Assembly: GCA_022825745.1 (NCBI GenBank)
Contig: JAJDWF010000005.1
Coordinates: forward strand, 1 to 32,005
Reading direction: 5' to 3'
Length of the DNA stretch: 32,005 nt
Origin: Dehalococcoidia bacterium
GTDB lineage: Bacteria > Chloroflexota > Dehalococcoidia > Lucifugimonadales > UBA3495
A model generated the notes under the pieces. The model was not told the DNA's origin and made no database searches. It worked only from the letters and a program-made list of their open reading frames with translations. This document shows, piece after piece, positions 1 through 7,204 of the stretch. The translations under genes were made by a program, and so were the position numbers. The first letter of the stretch is position 1. The number at the start of each line of letters is the position of its first letter.

Positions 1-63
1 AAGACCAGCGTGGGCAAGTTCGACAAGAAAGTGCTGCCGGAGCGCTTTGAGAGCCACGCCTGA
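1..63 (+). CDS. Acyl-CoA synthetase (AMP-binding), C-terminal end only
   Basis: The first 20 codons read through to a TGA at 61-63 and contain KTSVGKFDKKVLPERF. This is the usual C-terminal signature of AMP-forming acyl-CoA ligases, with the catalytic Lys of the C-terminal subdomain in the PKTSVGKxDKK motif. Such enzymes activate carboxylic acids to acyl-CoA through an acyl-adenylate. Nothing upstream is visible, so the substrate cannot be judged. The stop overlaps the earliest possible start of ccmA, so the two genes may be co-transcribed. Confidence 0.7.
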   Translation, partial: KTSVGKFDKKVLPERFESHA

Positions 64-766
64 GGTGCCGGATGACGGCGGGCCGGCAATTGCCGGCACC
101 GGCATCCGCAAGGACTACGGCGACCGGGCGGTGCTGCGCGGCGTTGACCTAACGGTGGGTTGGGGTGAGATCGCCGTGCTGTTCGGGGCGAACGGCGCGG
201 GCAAGACCACGTTGCTACGCATCCTGGCGGGGCTGACCCGGGCCGATGCGGGAACCACGCACATCGCCGGCCGGCCCATGCACCGCCGGGGCAACCGGGC
301 GCGCCGGCTGGTGGGTTTCGCCGGCCACCAGACCATGCTGTACAACGACCTGACCTGCCGGGAGAACCTGGCCTTTTACGCCCGGCTGTACGGCATCCGG
401 GACGCGGGCGGCAGGATTGACGAGGTTTTGGAGCAGGCGACCCTTTCGGATCGGGCGAACCGGCGGGTCCGCACGCTGTCGCACGGGATGCAGAAACGGC
501 TCGCCATGGCGCGGGCGATTCTGCACCGGCCGGCGGTGCTGCTGCTGGACGAACCGGAGTCGGGACTGGACGCGGAATCGGTGGCGACGCTGGGAGACCT
601 GCTGCGGGATTGGGCCACCTCGGGCCGGGCGGCGCTGCTCACCACCCACAGCGCGGAGGTCGGGCTGGCCTGGGCCGACCGGTCGTTGACGCTGGCCGGC
701 GGACGCATCGAGTCGGACGTTGCGCCGGAGCGGTCAGGTCCGGCGCAACCGACGATGCTACAATGA
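47..766 (+). CDS. ccmA: Heme exporter ATP-binding protein CcmA
   Basis: ATPase of the CcmAB(C) ABC complex, which in cytochrome c maturation System I frees the heme-loaded chaperone CcmE. The protein has a Walker A (GANGAGKTT), a short ABC domain of about 235 residues, the signature LSHGMQKR and a Walker B ending in LLLDEPESGLD. LSHGMQKR is the CcmA version of the LSGGQ signature. The length matches CcmA rather than a general transporter ATPase. The first possible start is TTG at 47, which overlaps the upstream stop. GTG at 65 is an equally good alternative and would remove six residues. It is followed by ccmB after 4 nt, as in known ccm operons. Confidence 0.93.
   Translation: MRATPEVPDDGGPAIAGTGIRKDYGDRAVLRGVDLTVGWGEIAVLFGANGAGKTTLLRILAGLTRADAGTTHIAGRPMHRRGNRARRLVGFAGHQTMLYNDLTCRENLAFYARLYGIRDAGGRIDEVLEQATLSDRANRRVRTLSHGMQKRLAMARAILHRPAVLLLDEPESGLDAESVATLGDLLRDWATSGRAALLTTHSAEVGLAWADRSLTLAGGRIESDVAPERSGPAQPTMLQ
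756..764 (+). promoter_or_regulatory. Possible internal extended -10 promoter for ccmB
   Basis: TGC followed by TACAAT (759-764) lies at the very end of ccmA, 6 nt before the ccmB ATG at 771. A transcript starting about 7 nt downstream would be leaderless. No Shine-Dalgarno sequence is visible before ccmB. There is no clear -35. The same TGC-TAnAAT form occurs before other genes in the window. Confidence 0.35.
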
Positions 767-770
767 CGCC

Positions 771-1445
771 ATGGAACTGCTGCGAGGCGCGCTGACGGTC
801 GCGTGGAAAGACGTGCGCCTGGAACTGCGTTCCCGCGAGGTGATCGCGTCAGCGCTGGTGTTCGGTCTGATCGTGGTGGTGGTGTTCAATTTCGGGCTGA
901 ACCGCGCGCCGGGCAGCCTGGCCCCGGTTGCGCCCGGCCTGCTCTGGGTGGCATACGCCTTCATCGGGGTGCTGGCGATGAACCGGGCGTTCACGCGAGA
1001 GCTGGAGCACGGCGGGCTGGACGGGTTGCTGCTGGCCCCCATCAGCCGGGACGCGGTGTTTCTGGGCAAGATGCTGGGCAGCCTGGCATTCATGCTGGTG
1101 ATCGAGGCGATCCTGCTGCCCGTGTTCGCGGTGATGCTGGACTTGCCTACGCTGTCGCCGACGCTGGGGCTGGTGATATTGCTGGCGACGGTGGGGTTCG
1201 CCACGGTGGGGACGTTTTTCGCGGGCATCGCGGTGCAGACGCGCTCGCGGGAAATCCTGCTGCCGGTGCTGTTTTTCCCGGTGGTGGTGCCGGTGATCAT
1301 CGCGGCGGTGGAGGCGTCGGCGCTGGCATTACAGGGCGGGCCGATGACGGCGGTGTGGACGCGCTGGGCGCCGCTGCTGTTGGTATTCGACGCGCTGTAT
1401 TTGGTAATATGTCCGTGGATTTTCGGTTTCGTGTTTGAGGGATAA
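771..1445 (+). CDS. ccmB: Heme exporter membrane subunit CcmB
   Basis: Integral membrane partner of CcmA. The protein starts MELLRGALTVAWKDVRLELRSRE, a typical CcmB beginning with an amphipathic N-terminus followed by about six hydrophobic segments. Conserved-looking CcmB stretches include LEHGGLDGLLLAP after the second membrane segment and LPVLFFPVVVPVIIAA further on. Length is 224 residues, usual for the family. ATG at 771 is preferred over the upstream in-frame start at 720, because the extra residues would be charged, would overlap ccmA and do not resemble the family. Order and spacing with ccmA and ccmC support the call. Confidence 0.92.
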   Translation: MELLRGALTVAWKDVRLELRSREVIASALVFGLIVVVVFNFGLNRAPGSLAPVAPGLLWVAYAFIGVLAMNRAFTRELEHGGLDGLLLAPISRDAVFLGKMLGSLAFMLVIEAILLPVFAVMLDLPTLSPTLGLVILLATVGFATVGTFFAGIAVQTRSREILLPVLFFPVVVPVIIAAVEASALALQGGPMTAVWTRWAPLLLVFDALYLVICPWIFGFVFEG

Positions 1446-1451
1446 CGCAAT

Positions 1452-2186
1452 TTGGCAGCGATAGCAGGCCGGCCGGCGGGCAAAGCGTCGTGGCAGCGCG
1501 GGCTACGGGACGCGCGGCTCTGGCTGTTGTTGATCACGGCAGTCCTGATGCTGGTGGACGGCTACCTGATCTTCATGGTGGCGCCCACCGACGCCGTGCT
1601 GGGGCATGTGCAGCGCATCTTTTACGTCCACGTACCCATCTCGATCCTGTCGTTCCTGGGGTTCCTGATATGCGCGGTGGCCGGCATCGGCTATCTGATC
1701 CGGCGCACGGAGCGGTGGGACCGGGTGGCGCACGCATCGGCCGAGGTGGGTGTGGTGTTCGTGACGCTGGCGCTGGTCACCGGAATCATCTGGGCGCGGC
1801 CGGTGTGGAACGCCTGGTGGCAGTGGGAACCGAGGCTGACCACCACGCTGATCCTGTGGTTCATCTACGTAGCCTACCTGATGATCCGGCAGTACGCGCC
1901 GACGCCGCAGCAGGGGCGCACGTGGTCGGCAGTCGTGGGCATCATCGGGTTCGTTGACGTGCCCATCGTCTATTATTCGGTGCAGTGGTGGCAGTCAATT
2001 CACCCGAAGCAGGTCATCGGCCCCGAGGCGGCGGAAGGCGCTTTGGAGCCGATCATGGCGCAGATCCTGGTATTCTCGCTGGTGGCGACGCTGGCGCTGT
2101 TCACCTACCTGCTGCTGGAGCGGGTGGCGTTGCGAGGTATTGAAGACCGGCTGTCCCAGTTGCGCCGGGAAGGAAACACGGACTAG
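1452..2186 (+). CDS. ccmC: Heme delivery protein CcmC
   Basis: Six-helix membrane protein of the WWD heme-handling family that presents heme to CcmE. The tryptophan-rich loop is AWWQWEPRLT (residues 121-130). In this loop the common WD is WE. Two histidines, H60 (FYVHVP) and H184 (SIHPKQ), fall where the two axial heme ligands of CcmC sit in E. coli. The 244-residue length is normal. Translation appears to begin at TTG 1452, 6 nt after the ccmB stop. No better ATG lies before the first membrane helix. Together with ccmA and ccmB it completes the heme-loading complex. Confidence 0.93.
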   Translation: MAAIAGRPAGKASWQRGLRDARLWLLLITAVLMLVDGYLIFMVAPTDAVLGHVQRIFYVHVPISILSFLGFLICAVAGIGYLIRRTERWDRVAHASAEVGVVFVTLALVTGIIWARPVWNAWWQWEPRLTTTLILWFIYVAYLMIRQYAPTPQQGRTWSAVVGIIGFVDVPIVYYSVQWWQSIHPKQVIGPEAAEGALEPIMAQILVFSLVATLALFTYLLLERVALRGIEDRLSQLRREGNTD

Positions 2187-2187
2187 C

Positions 2188-2373
2188 ATGACCGAACTAC
2201 CACCGACCAATCTGCCCTATCTCTTCGCCGCCTTTGCCGTAGTGTGGGTGGTGTTTTTCATCTATGCGGCGTATATGTCCTGGCGTCGCCAATCGGCGCA
2301 ACGGGAGTTGGACGAAATGCGGGAATCGAACGGCCAGGAATCCGGTTCCGGCGGCAACGATGGCGGCGGCTGA
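2188..2373 (+). CDS. ccmD: CcmD-like small membrane protein
   Basis: A 61-residue protein begins at ATG 2188, 1 nt after the ccmC stop. It has a short N-terminus (MTELPPTNLPYLFAA), one hydrophobic helix (roughly residues 11-31), then a positively charged, glutamine- and acid-rich tail ending in a Gly/Ser-rich stretch. This is the layout of CcmD, the small subunit that helps release holo-CcmE from CcmABC. CcmD sequences diverge strongly, so the call rests on size, topology and its position between ccmC and ccmE. Confidence 0.75.
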   Translation: MTELPPTNLPYLFAAFAVVWVVFFIYAAYMSWRRQSAQRELDEMRESNGQESGSGGNDGGG

Positions 2374-2380
2374 AGCCCGG

Positions 2381-2386
2381 TATAAT
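2381..2386 (+). promoter_or_regulatory. Candidate -10 box upstream of ccmE
   Basis: A perfect TATAAT lies just after the ccmD stop, 41 nt before the ccmE ATG. No convincing -35 is visible at the proper distance. A GAGGAA ribosome-binding sequence lies at 2409-2414. It may give ccmE an extra promoter within the operon. Confidence 0.4.
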
Positions 2387-2427
2387 TAACGCCGAACCAG
2401 CCTGTACCGAGGAAGCGCAGAGCAACG

Positions 2428-2991
2428 ATGCAATCGGAGAACTACACCAACCCGCCGGCGGAAGTATCCGCCTACCTGGAATCGGAGGCCACGGAGGAAC
2501 GCTCGGGATGGCGCAGCCATCGCATGCGGCTGATCATCCTGGTGGGGGTCATCGCGCTGGCGGTGGCCTACATGGTGTACGCGGCGTTCCCCGGCAACAC
2601 CCAGTACTTCGTGTCGGTCAGCGAGTTCCTGGACGACCCCAGGCTGCACGATGGCCAAACGCTGCGGGTGGCGGGCGCGCTGGACCCGGAGAGCTTCCGC
2701 CGGGAGGACGGCTCGGCGTCGTCGCGGTTCGCGCTGGGCGACAAGGAGCCGGACGTGCCCGGCCTGATTCCCGGCACCCGCGTCATGGAAGCGAGCTACG
2801 TAGGAGTGCTGCCCGACCTGTTCTTCAACCCCCACTCCGAGATCATACTGGAAGGCAGCTACGACGCGCAGAGCGGGGTATTCGCCACGGACAACATCCT
2901 GGTGAAATGCCCGTCAAAGTACCAGTCGCTACAGGCGGAGAACCCGGACGCGGTCCCCGGGGCGGCGGGCGCAACGCAGGGCGGGTACTGA
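2428..2991 (+). CDS. ccmE: Cytochrome c maturation heme chaperone CcmE, Cys (CxxxY) type
   Basis: Periplasmic heme chaperone with an N-terminal anchor (about residues 33-53) and an OB-fold domain. The family stretch VGVLPDLF is followed by the segment with the heme-attachment site. In the classical protein this segment reads LxKHDENY, with His covalently binding heme. Here it reads ILVKCPSKY, so Cys161 replaces His and Tyr165 is kept. CcmE proteins with CxxxY are known from archaea and some anaerobes as the System I* variant. The 187-residue length is normal. The gene ends the ccm cluster: ccmF, ccmG and ccmH are absent downstream, where the next genes are on the other strand. Confidence 0.92.
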   Translation: MQSENYTNPPAEVSAYLESEATEERSGWRSHRMRLIILVGVIALAVAYMVYAAFPGNTQYFVSVSEFLDDPRLHDGQTLRVAGALDPESFRREDGSASSRFALGDKEPDVPGLIPGTRVMEASYVGVLPDLFFNPHSEIILEGSYDAQSGVFATDNILVKCPSKYQSLQAENPDAVPGAAGATQGGY

Positions 2992-2993
2992 AC

Positions 2994-3242
2994 TCAGGCG
3001 AACTGCGCCGTCAGATCGGCGACATTTTTCGGGTCTAATCTTTCGAGCCAGGGAATCCGATCAAGGTTCTGGTCTGCTGATACGATACGGATCAGTTCCT
3101 GCAATACCTCGGCGCTGGTCAGGAAGCTCTCCGGGTGTTGCGCCGCCAATCTCAGTATCCGTATCGCAGGATCTTTGAGCGGATGGGCGCTTCCTGCGGC
3201 GTAGATGGGAATGTCGGCATCAATGAAGTACGGCCGGGTCAT
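2994..3242 (-). CDS. PIN-domain toxin with an internal deletion (VapC-like remnant)
   Basis: The protein starts MTRPYFIDADIPIYAAG, the first strand of a PIN ribonuclease with its first acidic residue. It continues to TSAEVLQEL, where the second acidic residue (E45) lies. It then jumps directly to IVSADQNLDRIPWLERLDP, which is the C-terminal PIN strand. Complete PIN toxins are about 130-140 residues, but this one has 82. The central 45-50 residues, which carry the usual D-x-x-H segment, are missing without loss of frame. It is probably an inactive toxin. The start ATG at 3242 overlaps the antitoxin end. An upstream in-frame ATG at 3263 is less likely. Confidence 0.75.
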   Translation of the reverse strand: MTRPYFIDADIPIYAAGSAHPLKDPAIRILRLAAQHPESFLTSAEVLQELIRIVSADQNLDRIPWLERLDPKNVADLTAQFA

Positions 3243-3471
3243 GCGTGCCCTCAAGAACTTCACGGAGCGCTATCGGGTCCTCGGGCACTTCCAGCGACAT
3301 GGCTGCCAACTGCTCGACGGCCTGCATTCTCTGCGCGCTCACAGTATCGCTATGAGCGTTTTCAATCAGGTTCCGGATTACTGCGGACGCTGACATTCCC
3401 CTGGCCGTGGCCAGTTGGCTCAGTTGCTGCCGGAGTTTCTCGTCCAGCCTGACCTCGAATCTGGTAGCCAT
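3220..3471 (-). CDS. Ribbon-helix-helix antitoxin of a PIN toxin pair
   Basis: An 83-residue protein beginning MATRFEVRLDEKLRQQLSQL, followed by ARGMSASAVIRNLIE. This is the strand-helix-helix pattern of RHH (CopG/Arc-like) DNA-binding antitoxins. The C-terminal part would wrap the toxin. ATG at 3471 is chosen because GGTGAAGGG lies directly before it; the frame is open upstream but has no start with a ribosome site. Its 3' end overlaps the toxin start by 23 nt, so the pair is translationally coupled. It likely represses its own promoter. Confidence 0.75.
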   Translation of the reverse strand: MATRFEVRLDEKLRQQLSQLATARGMSASAVIRNLIENAHSDTVSAQRMQAVEQLAAMSLEVPEDPIALREVLEGTHDPAVLH

Positions 3472-3488
3472 CCCTTCACCTTTTTGAT

Positions 3489-3506
3489 GTACGTACAAGA
3501 TAGTAC
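3489..3506 (-). promoter_or_regulatory. Possible operator of the toxin-antitoxin pair
   Basis: The self-complementary octamer GTACGTAC (3489-3496) and a further GTAC (3503-3506) lie 18-35 nt upstream of the antitoxin start. On the coding strand the sequence reads GTAC-TATCTT-GTACGTAC. RHH antitoxins commonly bind short palindromes over their own promoter. Support is from position and symmetry only. Confidence 0.3.
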
Positions 3507-3540
3507 GGATATAATGATACGGCATTTCGGACAAAATGGA

Positions 3541-3571
3541 AAAGCCCCCGGTGCGCTGCACCGGGGGCTTC
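3541..3571 (-). terminator. Rho-independent terminator of the korAB operon
   Basis: A perfect 13-bp stem (3543-3555 with 3559-3571) and a 3-nt loop lie 24 nt downstream of the korB stop. On the minus strand it is followed by TTTT and further T-rich sequence. Confidence 0.85.
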
Positions 3572-3595
3572 GTAGTTGGCGGTTGCGGGAGTAGG

Positions 3596-4462
3596 CTAGA
3601 ACGTGTAGGCGTCCATCAACTGCTCGACGGTGCGCTCCCGGGCTTTGGAGCGGATGATACCCATGTTGGCGTCCAGGGACTGCCGGGTTTCGTCCTTGTA
3701 GATGACGCCGACGGGGAGGCCGCCCTGCCGGACCAGGTCCTCGGCGGCCCGCTTGTCGCTGGGGTCATGGTCGTCAGGGATGTCCCACAGTGCGGGCGCG
3801 ATGCCCTCCTTGGCGTTCCCCTTGATCAGCTGATAGGTGTCGTTGTAGGTGACGCACGGCGACTGGACGTGAATCATCGACATGCCTTCATGGTTCATGC
3901 CCTCGTTGATGAGACGGGCCAGGACGCGGGGCTGTCCCGAGAAGCCGGACGCGATGAACGATACGCCCAGGGTGAGGTAGAGTTCCAGCGGGTCCAGGTC
4001 CTCTTCAATCTTGCCGAAGGGCGTGCTGCTGGTGATGGCGCCCATCTCGGTGGTGGGAGAACTCTGGCCCTTGGTCAGGCCGTACACGCCGTTGTCCATG
4101 ATGACGGCGGTGAGGTTGACGTTCCGCGCGGCCTGCGGGGCGATGTGCTCGCCACCGATGCTCAGGAAGTCGCCGTCGCCGGCCACCACGATCACGTTCA
4201 GCTCCGGGCGCGCGCTCTTGATGCCCATGGCCACGGGCAGGGTGCGCCCGTGGATGCCGTGGATACCGTAGGGCTGCTCGCCCTCCAGGAGGTGGACCAG
4301 GTTGCCGCTGCAACCGATGCCGGCCACGACCACGTTGTTCTCGATGGGCAGGCCGGTTTCTTCAAGCCGGTTGATCATGGCGAATTCCAGGGCGCGGCGG
4401 ACGCCGAAGTCGCCGCAGCCGGGGCACCATTTGAAGTCGTATTCGGGGTTCTTCTTGCTCAT
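3596..4462 (-). CDS. korB: 2-oxoacid:ferredoxin oxidoreductase, beta subunit
   Basis: Thiamine-diphosphate-binding subunit of the enzyme that decarboxylates a 2-oxoacid (2-oxoglutarate most likely) to an acyl-CoA and reduces ferredoxin. Visible elements are CPGCGDFG (13-20), IGCSG (49-53), and the ThDP motif GDGD (95-98) with the partner Asn in MDNGVYGLTKGQ near residue 124. C13, C16, C51 and C203 match the four ligands of the [4Fe-4S] cluster in this subunit type. Length is 288 residues, as in KorB. Its ATG overlaps the korA stop in ATGA (4459-4462), which indicates translational coupling. The KorB-like LTKGQxSPTT stretch favours 2-oxoglutarate over pyruvate, although substrate cannot be proven by eye. 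Confidence 0.93.
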   Translation of the reverse strand: MSKKNPEYDFKWCPGCGDFGVRRALEFAMINRLEETGLPIENNVVVAGIGCSGNLVHLLEGEQPYGIHGIHGRTLPVAMGIKSARPELNVIVVAGDGDFLSIGGEHIAPQAARNVNLTAVIMDNGVYGLTKGQSSPTTEMGAITSSTPFGKIEEDLDPLELYLTLGVSFIASGFSGQPRVLARLINEGMNHEGMSMIHVQSPCVTYNDTYQLIKGNAKEGIAPALWDIPDDHDPSDKRAAEDLVRQGGLPVGVIYKDETRQSLDANMGIIRSKARERTVEQLMDAYTF

Positions 4463-6168
4463 ACCCGCGCTGCCTCCGTGTGCTCAGACATTATTTCTTT
4501 GACTCGGGCGACCAGGTCGCTGACCTTGAAGGGCAGCCCGGTGTACTGGGTGATGGGGGTTGAGTTGACGCGATGGAAGCGGAGCACGTTGGCCCACTGC
4601 CCCTGGTAGTTCAGCTCAGGGACGATGACCAGCTCTTTGGCGCGCAACTCTTCACGCAGCTTCGGCGGTATCGGATGGAGGAACATGGAGTAGTACCACC
4701 CGATGTCAACGCCCTCGGCGCGCAACTGGTCGTAAGCCTCGCGGACGGGGCCTTTGGAACCGCCCCAGGGCATCAGGGCGATACGGGCTTCCGAATTGTC
4801 GCTTTCGTACTGTTCTTCTTCCAGCAGCTTGAGCTTGCTGAACCGCCGCTCGGTCATCTGGATGTGGCGGCTGGGCAGGTGCGTGGTGTCGCCCATTTCG
4901 TCGTGCTCGCTGCCGTTGGCGACGTAAGCGCCGGGGCCGCCGGGCAGGGGCATGGGCGAAAGCTCGTGGCCGGAATAGCGGTGGTAGCCGTTGCCGCCTT
5001 CGTAGGCAAGCCGCTCTTCCACCGGAATCTTGGACAGGTCGGGGCGCGGTATGTTCTGTACGCGCTCGGCCATGGACATTTCGCTCATCAGGATGACCGG
5101 CCCCTGGTAGCGCTCGGCCCAGTTGAGGGCGTGGGCCGCCGCGTAGAAGCACTCCTCGACGGAGCCGGGAGCGATGACGGGCATCCGCACGTCGCCGTGG
5201 GCCGGGAACAGGCAGCCCATGAGGTCGGACTGCTCGGTCTTAGTGGGCAGGCCGGTGGCCGGGCCGCCGCGCTGCACGTCCACCACGACCAGCGGGATTT
5301 CAGCCATCCAGGCCAGGCCAAGGCCCTCGCTCATCAGCGAGATGCCGGGGCCGGCGGTGGCGGTCATGGACTTTTTGCCGGCGAAACCGGCGCCCAGGAT
5401 AGCGGTGATGGCCTCGATTTCGGAGGACACCTGGTAGGCGAACTTGTCCTCTCCCACGAGGTTGCGCTCCATCCACAGCAGGATGGTGGTGGCCGGCGAG
5501 ATGGGATAGCCGGCGTAGAATTTCAGGCCGGCGTGGGTTGCGCCCAGGGATATGGCCTCGTTGCCCTTGAGCATCATCTGCGTGTAGTCCGGCGGGTTGG
5601 GCGGGGCCAGGTCGCCCAGGACGAAACCGCTCTCCGCGGCGTGCTGCCGGCCGAGCCGCATCGCCTCGATGTTGGAGGAGATGATCTCGTCATCGTTGTC
5701 GCGGCCGCGCCGGAACCGGGCCTCAACGAAGTCCTCCAGGTACTCCTGGGGCATGTGCACCAGCTGGGCCAGCGCGCCGATCACCACCATGTTGGCGGCG
5801 CGGTTGTTGCCTGTGGAACGGGCCAGCGTATCGATGGCCAATCCGAACGAGCGAGGGTCGGTCATCGTGAAGTCATCGGCGTTGTAGATGATGACGCCAC
5901 CCTCGCGGACTTCTTCCGCGTGGGTCTCGTAGGCTTCCTCGTTGAACGCGACCAGCACGTCCACCTCGTCGCCGGAACTCAGGACGGGTTCGGTGCGGAT
6001 GCGGGCCTGGGTCCAGGTGGGACCGCCCAGGATCTGGGATGGGAAGGTGGCATAAGTCAGGGCGTGGTAGCCGACTTGCGTGGACGCCTGGGCCAGACCT
6101 TCGGCTGAGGTAACGACGCCCTGTCCGCCCTCACCGGCGAACCGGACGACGAAGTCGTTCATTTGCAT
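4459..6168 (-). CDS. korA: 2-oxoacid:ferredoxin oxidoreductase, fused gamma-alpha subunit
   Basis: Residues 1-180 form the gamma domain (FAGEGGQGVVTSAEGLAQA), which binds the CoA side. From about residue 200 the alpha part begins with GNEAISLGA and the YPISPATTI motif that contacts ThDP and substrate. The 569-residue gamma-alpha fusion is the common KorA layout. ATG at 6168 is preceded at 9 nt by GGAGG; a second in-frame ATG lies two codons later. It is the first gene of a two-gene operon with korB. The promoter lies about 240 nt upstream, so the mRNA has an unusually long leader. Confidence 0.93.
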   Translation of the reverse strand: MQMNDFVVRFAGEGGQGVVTSAEGLAQASTQVGYHALTYATFPSQILGGPTWTQARIRTEPVLSSGDEVDVLVAFNEEAYETHAEEVREGGVIIYNADDFTMTDPRSFGLAIDTLARSTGNNRAANMVVIGALAQLVHMPQEYLEDFVEARFRRGRDNDDEIISSNIEAMRLGRQHAAESGFVLGDLAPPNPPDYTQMMLKGNEAISLGATHAGLKFYAGYPISPATTILLWMERNLVGEDKFAYQVSSEIEAITAILGAGFAGKKSMTATAGPGISLMSEGLGLAWMAEIPLVVVDVQRGGPATGLPTKTEQSDLMGCLFPAHGDVRMPVIAPGSVEECFYAAAHALNWAERYQGPVILMSEMSMAERVQNIPRPDLSKIPVEERLAYEGGNGYHRYSGHELSPMPLPGGPGAYVANGSEHDEMGDTTHLPSRHIQMTERRFSKLKLLEEEQYESDNSEARIALMPWGGSKGPVREAYDQLRAEGVDIGWYYSMFLHPIPPKLREELRAKELVIVPELNYQGQWANVLRFHRVNSTPITQYTGLPFKVSDLVARVKEIMSEHTEAARV

Positions 6169-6403
6169 CTGGAGGTTCCTCCGAACCGGCTATGGTCTGC
6201 TAAAAGCCGGCGATTTCGCGCATCGCGGGCCGCGGCGCCTGTCGCCACGGACACAAAATAACACCGTCCCGGTTGGTGATGGGAGGTGTTGCCGTAAGGC
6301 TTTCTGGTGTATTGCGGGGGAAAACACCCTGTTGGGCCGCATTCGATACCCGGTCGCCCCATTGCGAAAACGGTGCGGCCACGATTGCGCCGACGTGTTT
6401 AGC
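6169..6403 (-). other. Long 5' leader of korAB
   Basis: This is the sequence between the predicted transcription start and korA. It has no convincing gene. One stem is visible, with GGCCGCA pairing with TGCGGCC around an approximately 30-nt loop, plus weaker GGTGT/ACACC pairings. I do not recognise a riboswitch or T-box. A 67-codon frame beginning at 6362 overlaps the korA start but has no ribosome site and no protein-like composition. Confidence 0.4.
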
Positions 6404-6409
6404 GGACGG

Positions 6410-6439
6410 AATATAGCATTGCAGGGCCGGAATTGTCAA
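6410..6439 (-). promoter_or_regulatory. Sigma70-type promoter of korAB
   Basis: On the minus strand TTGACA (6434-6439) and TATATT (6410-6415) are separated by 18 nt. A TGC directly precedes the -10, giving an extended -10. The predicted start is near 6403. Confidence 0.75.
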
Positions 6440-6755
6440 TTTGGCGCGCTCCTCACGCGTACCCACTTTGTAATTGCGTGATGAAAGGACGGAAAGGTTG
6501 ATTTCCCGCTCATTTCCTCTCATTTGCGCTAATTCAGGTATGGCATCAGGCGGGTTGTGGAGGCTGAATGGGGCCGGGGGAAGGGTTTTGGTGGCGCTAC
6601 CAGTGGTTTTGGCGGGCTGGCGGGCGGGTTTGGGGGAGCGAGGTTCGCGGTGTTTGGAGGTTGGCATGGGACGGCCTCGGGGGTTGGATGGTCAAATGGT
6701 AAGGATGGGCAGTGCGTTAGGGCAAGGGGGAAGTGTCACTACGTGGCGTTCGGTA
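6440..6755. other. Intergenic region with a G-rich tract, no gene seen
   Basis: I see no supported gene here. From about 6551 to 6730 the plus strand is strongly G-rich and C-poor. It includes four close G-runs at 6614-6636 (spacers of 5, 1 and 3 nt), which fit the canonical G-quadruplex pattern. A plus-strand frame through it (6557-6808) gives a Gly/Phe-rich peptide that is explained by the base composition. Confidence 0.5.
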
Positions 6756-7199
6756 TTAGGTGGTTTGATCGGGCGTTTTGCCGGGAATCCTCTCCCGCAG
6801 CCAATTAATGAGCTCAGCCCAACACCACGCAGTCAGTGGGGCCAAGCCGCAAGCTTGCCACATGTGATACTCATCCCTCACGACAACCGCTACCGTCGCG
6901 ACTGCGAAGGGGGCGGCGGCTTGGGTTATTGCCTTTCCGAGTCCGTCAATGCCAGAGGGACGCTTAGTGGTGATCTCGCTCACGCTATACACAGCTTGAT
7001 TCGACGCAATCGCAAGCGCCACTATCACCGCCAAGTCTCCCAACCAAACTCTAAGCGCCATTGCCAGGCTGGGCAAGGCAAATGTGACCGTAATCGTCCC
7101 GATACATCCCCCTGCTATGAGAGCCATCATTACGAACGAAACCGTCGTTGCGGCCAGTCTACCCCCGTTCGTGCCTCTTGCCACCCTTTTGGCAATCAT
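6756..7199 (-). CDS. Small integral membrane protein of unknown function
   Basis: A 147-residue protein with at least three hydrophobic segments: one near the N-terminus after a basic start, one around VWLGDLAVIVALAIAS, and one around APFAVATVAVVV. A Trp/Cys-containing C-terminus and a short basic tail follow. I do not recognise a family. ATG at 7199 lies 5 nt after the stop of the upstream lipoprotein gene, and a GAGG plus GGCGGA sequence overlaps that stop, so the two genes form an operon. An earlier in-frame start at 7226 would overlap the lipoprotein gene. Base composition is lower in G+C than most neighbours, suggesting a possibly acquired pair. Confidence 0.65.
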   Translation of the reverse strand: MIAKRVARGTNGGRLAATTVSFVMMALIAGGCIGTITVTFALPSLAMALRVWLGDLAVIVALAIASNQAVYSVSEITTKRPSGIDGLGKAITQAAAPFAVATVAVVVRDEYHMWQACGLAPLTAWCWAELINWLRERIPGKTPDQTT

Positions 7200-7204
7200 T
7201 CCGC

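Noticed and set aside
6171-6182. A small inverted repeat GGAGG-n2-CCTCC covering the korA ribosome site as a regulatory hairpin.
   Set aside because: The loop would have only two bases, so the hairpin is too strained to matter.
6200-6667. A 155-codon minus-strand frame upstream of korA.
   Set aside because: It covers the korA promoter and leader, is rich in Pro, Arg and Ala without fold pattern, and has no ribosome site. It follows from the GC-rich composition.
6557-6808. A Gly/Phe-rich plus-strand frame that looks like an FGG-repeat protein.
   Set aside because: The repeats come from the G-rich tract. There is no start with a ribosome site, and the frame overlaps the end of the membrane protein gene.
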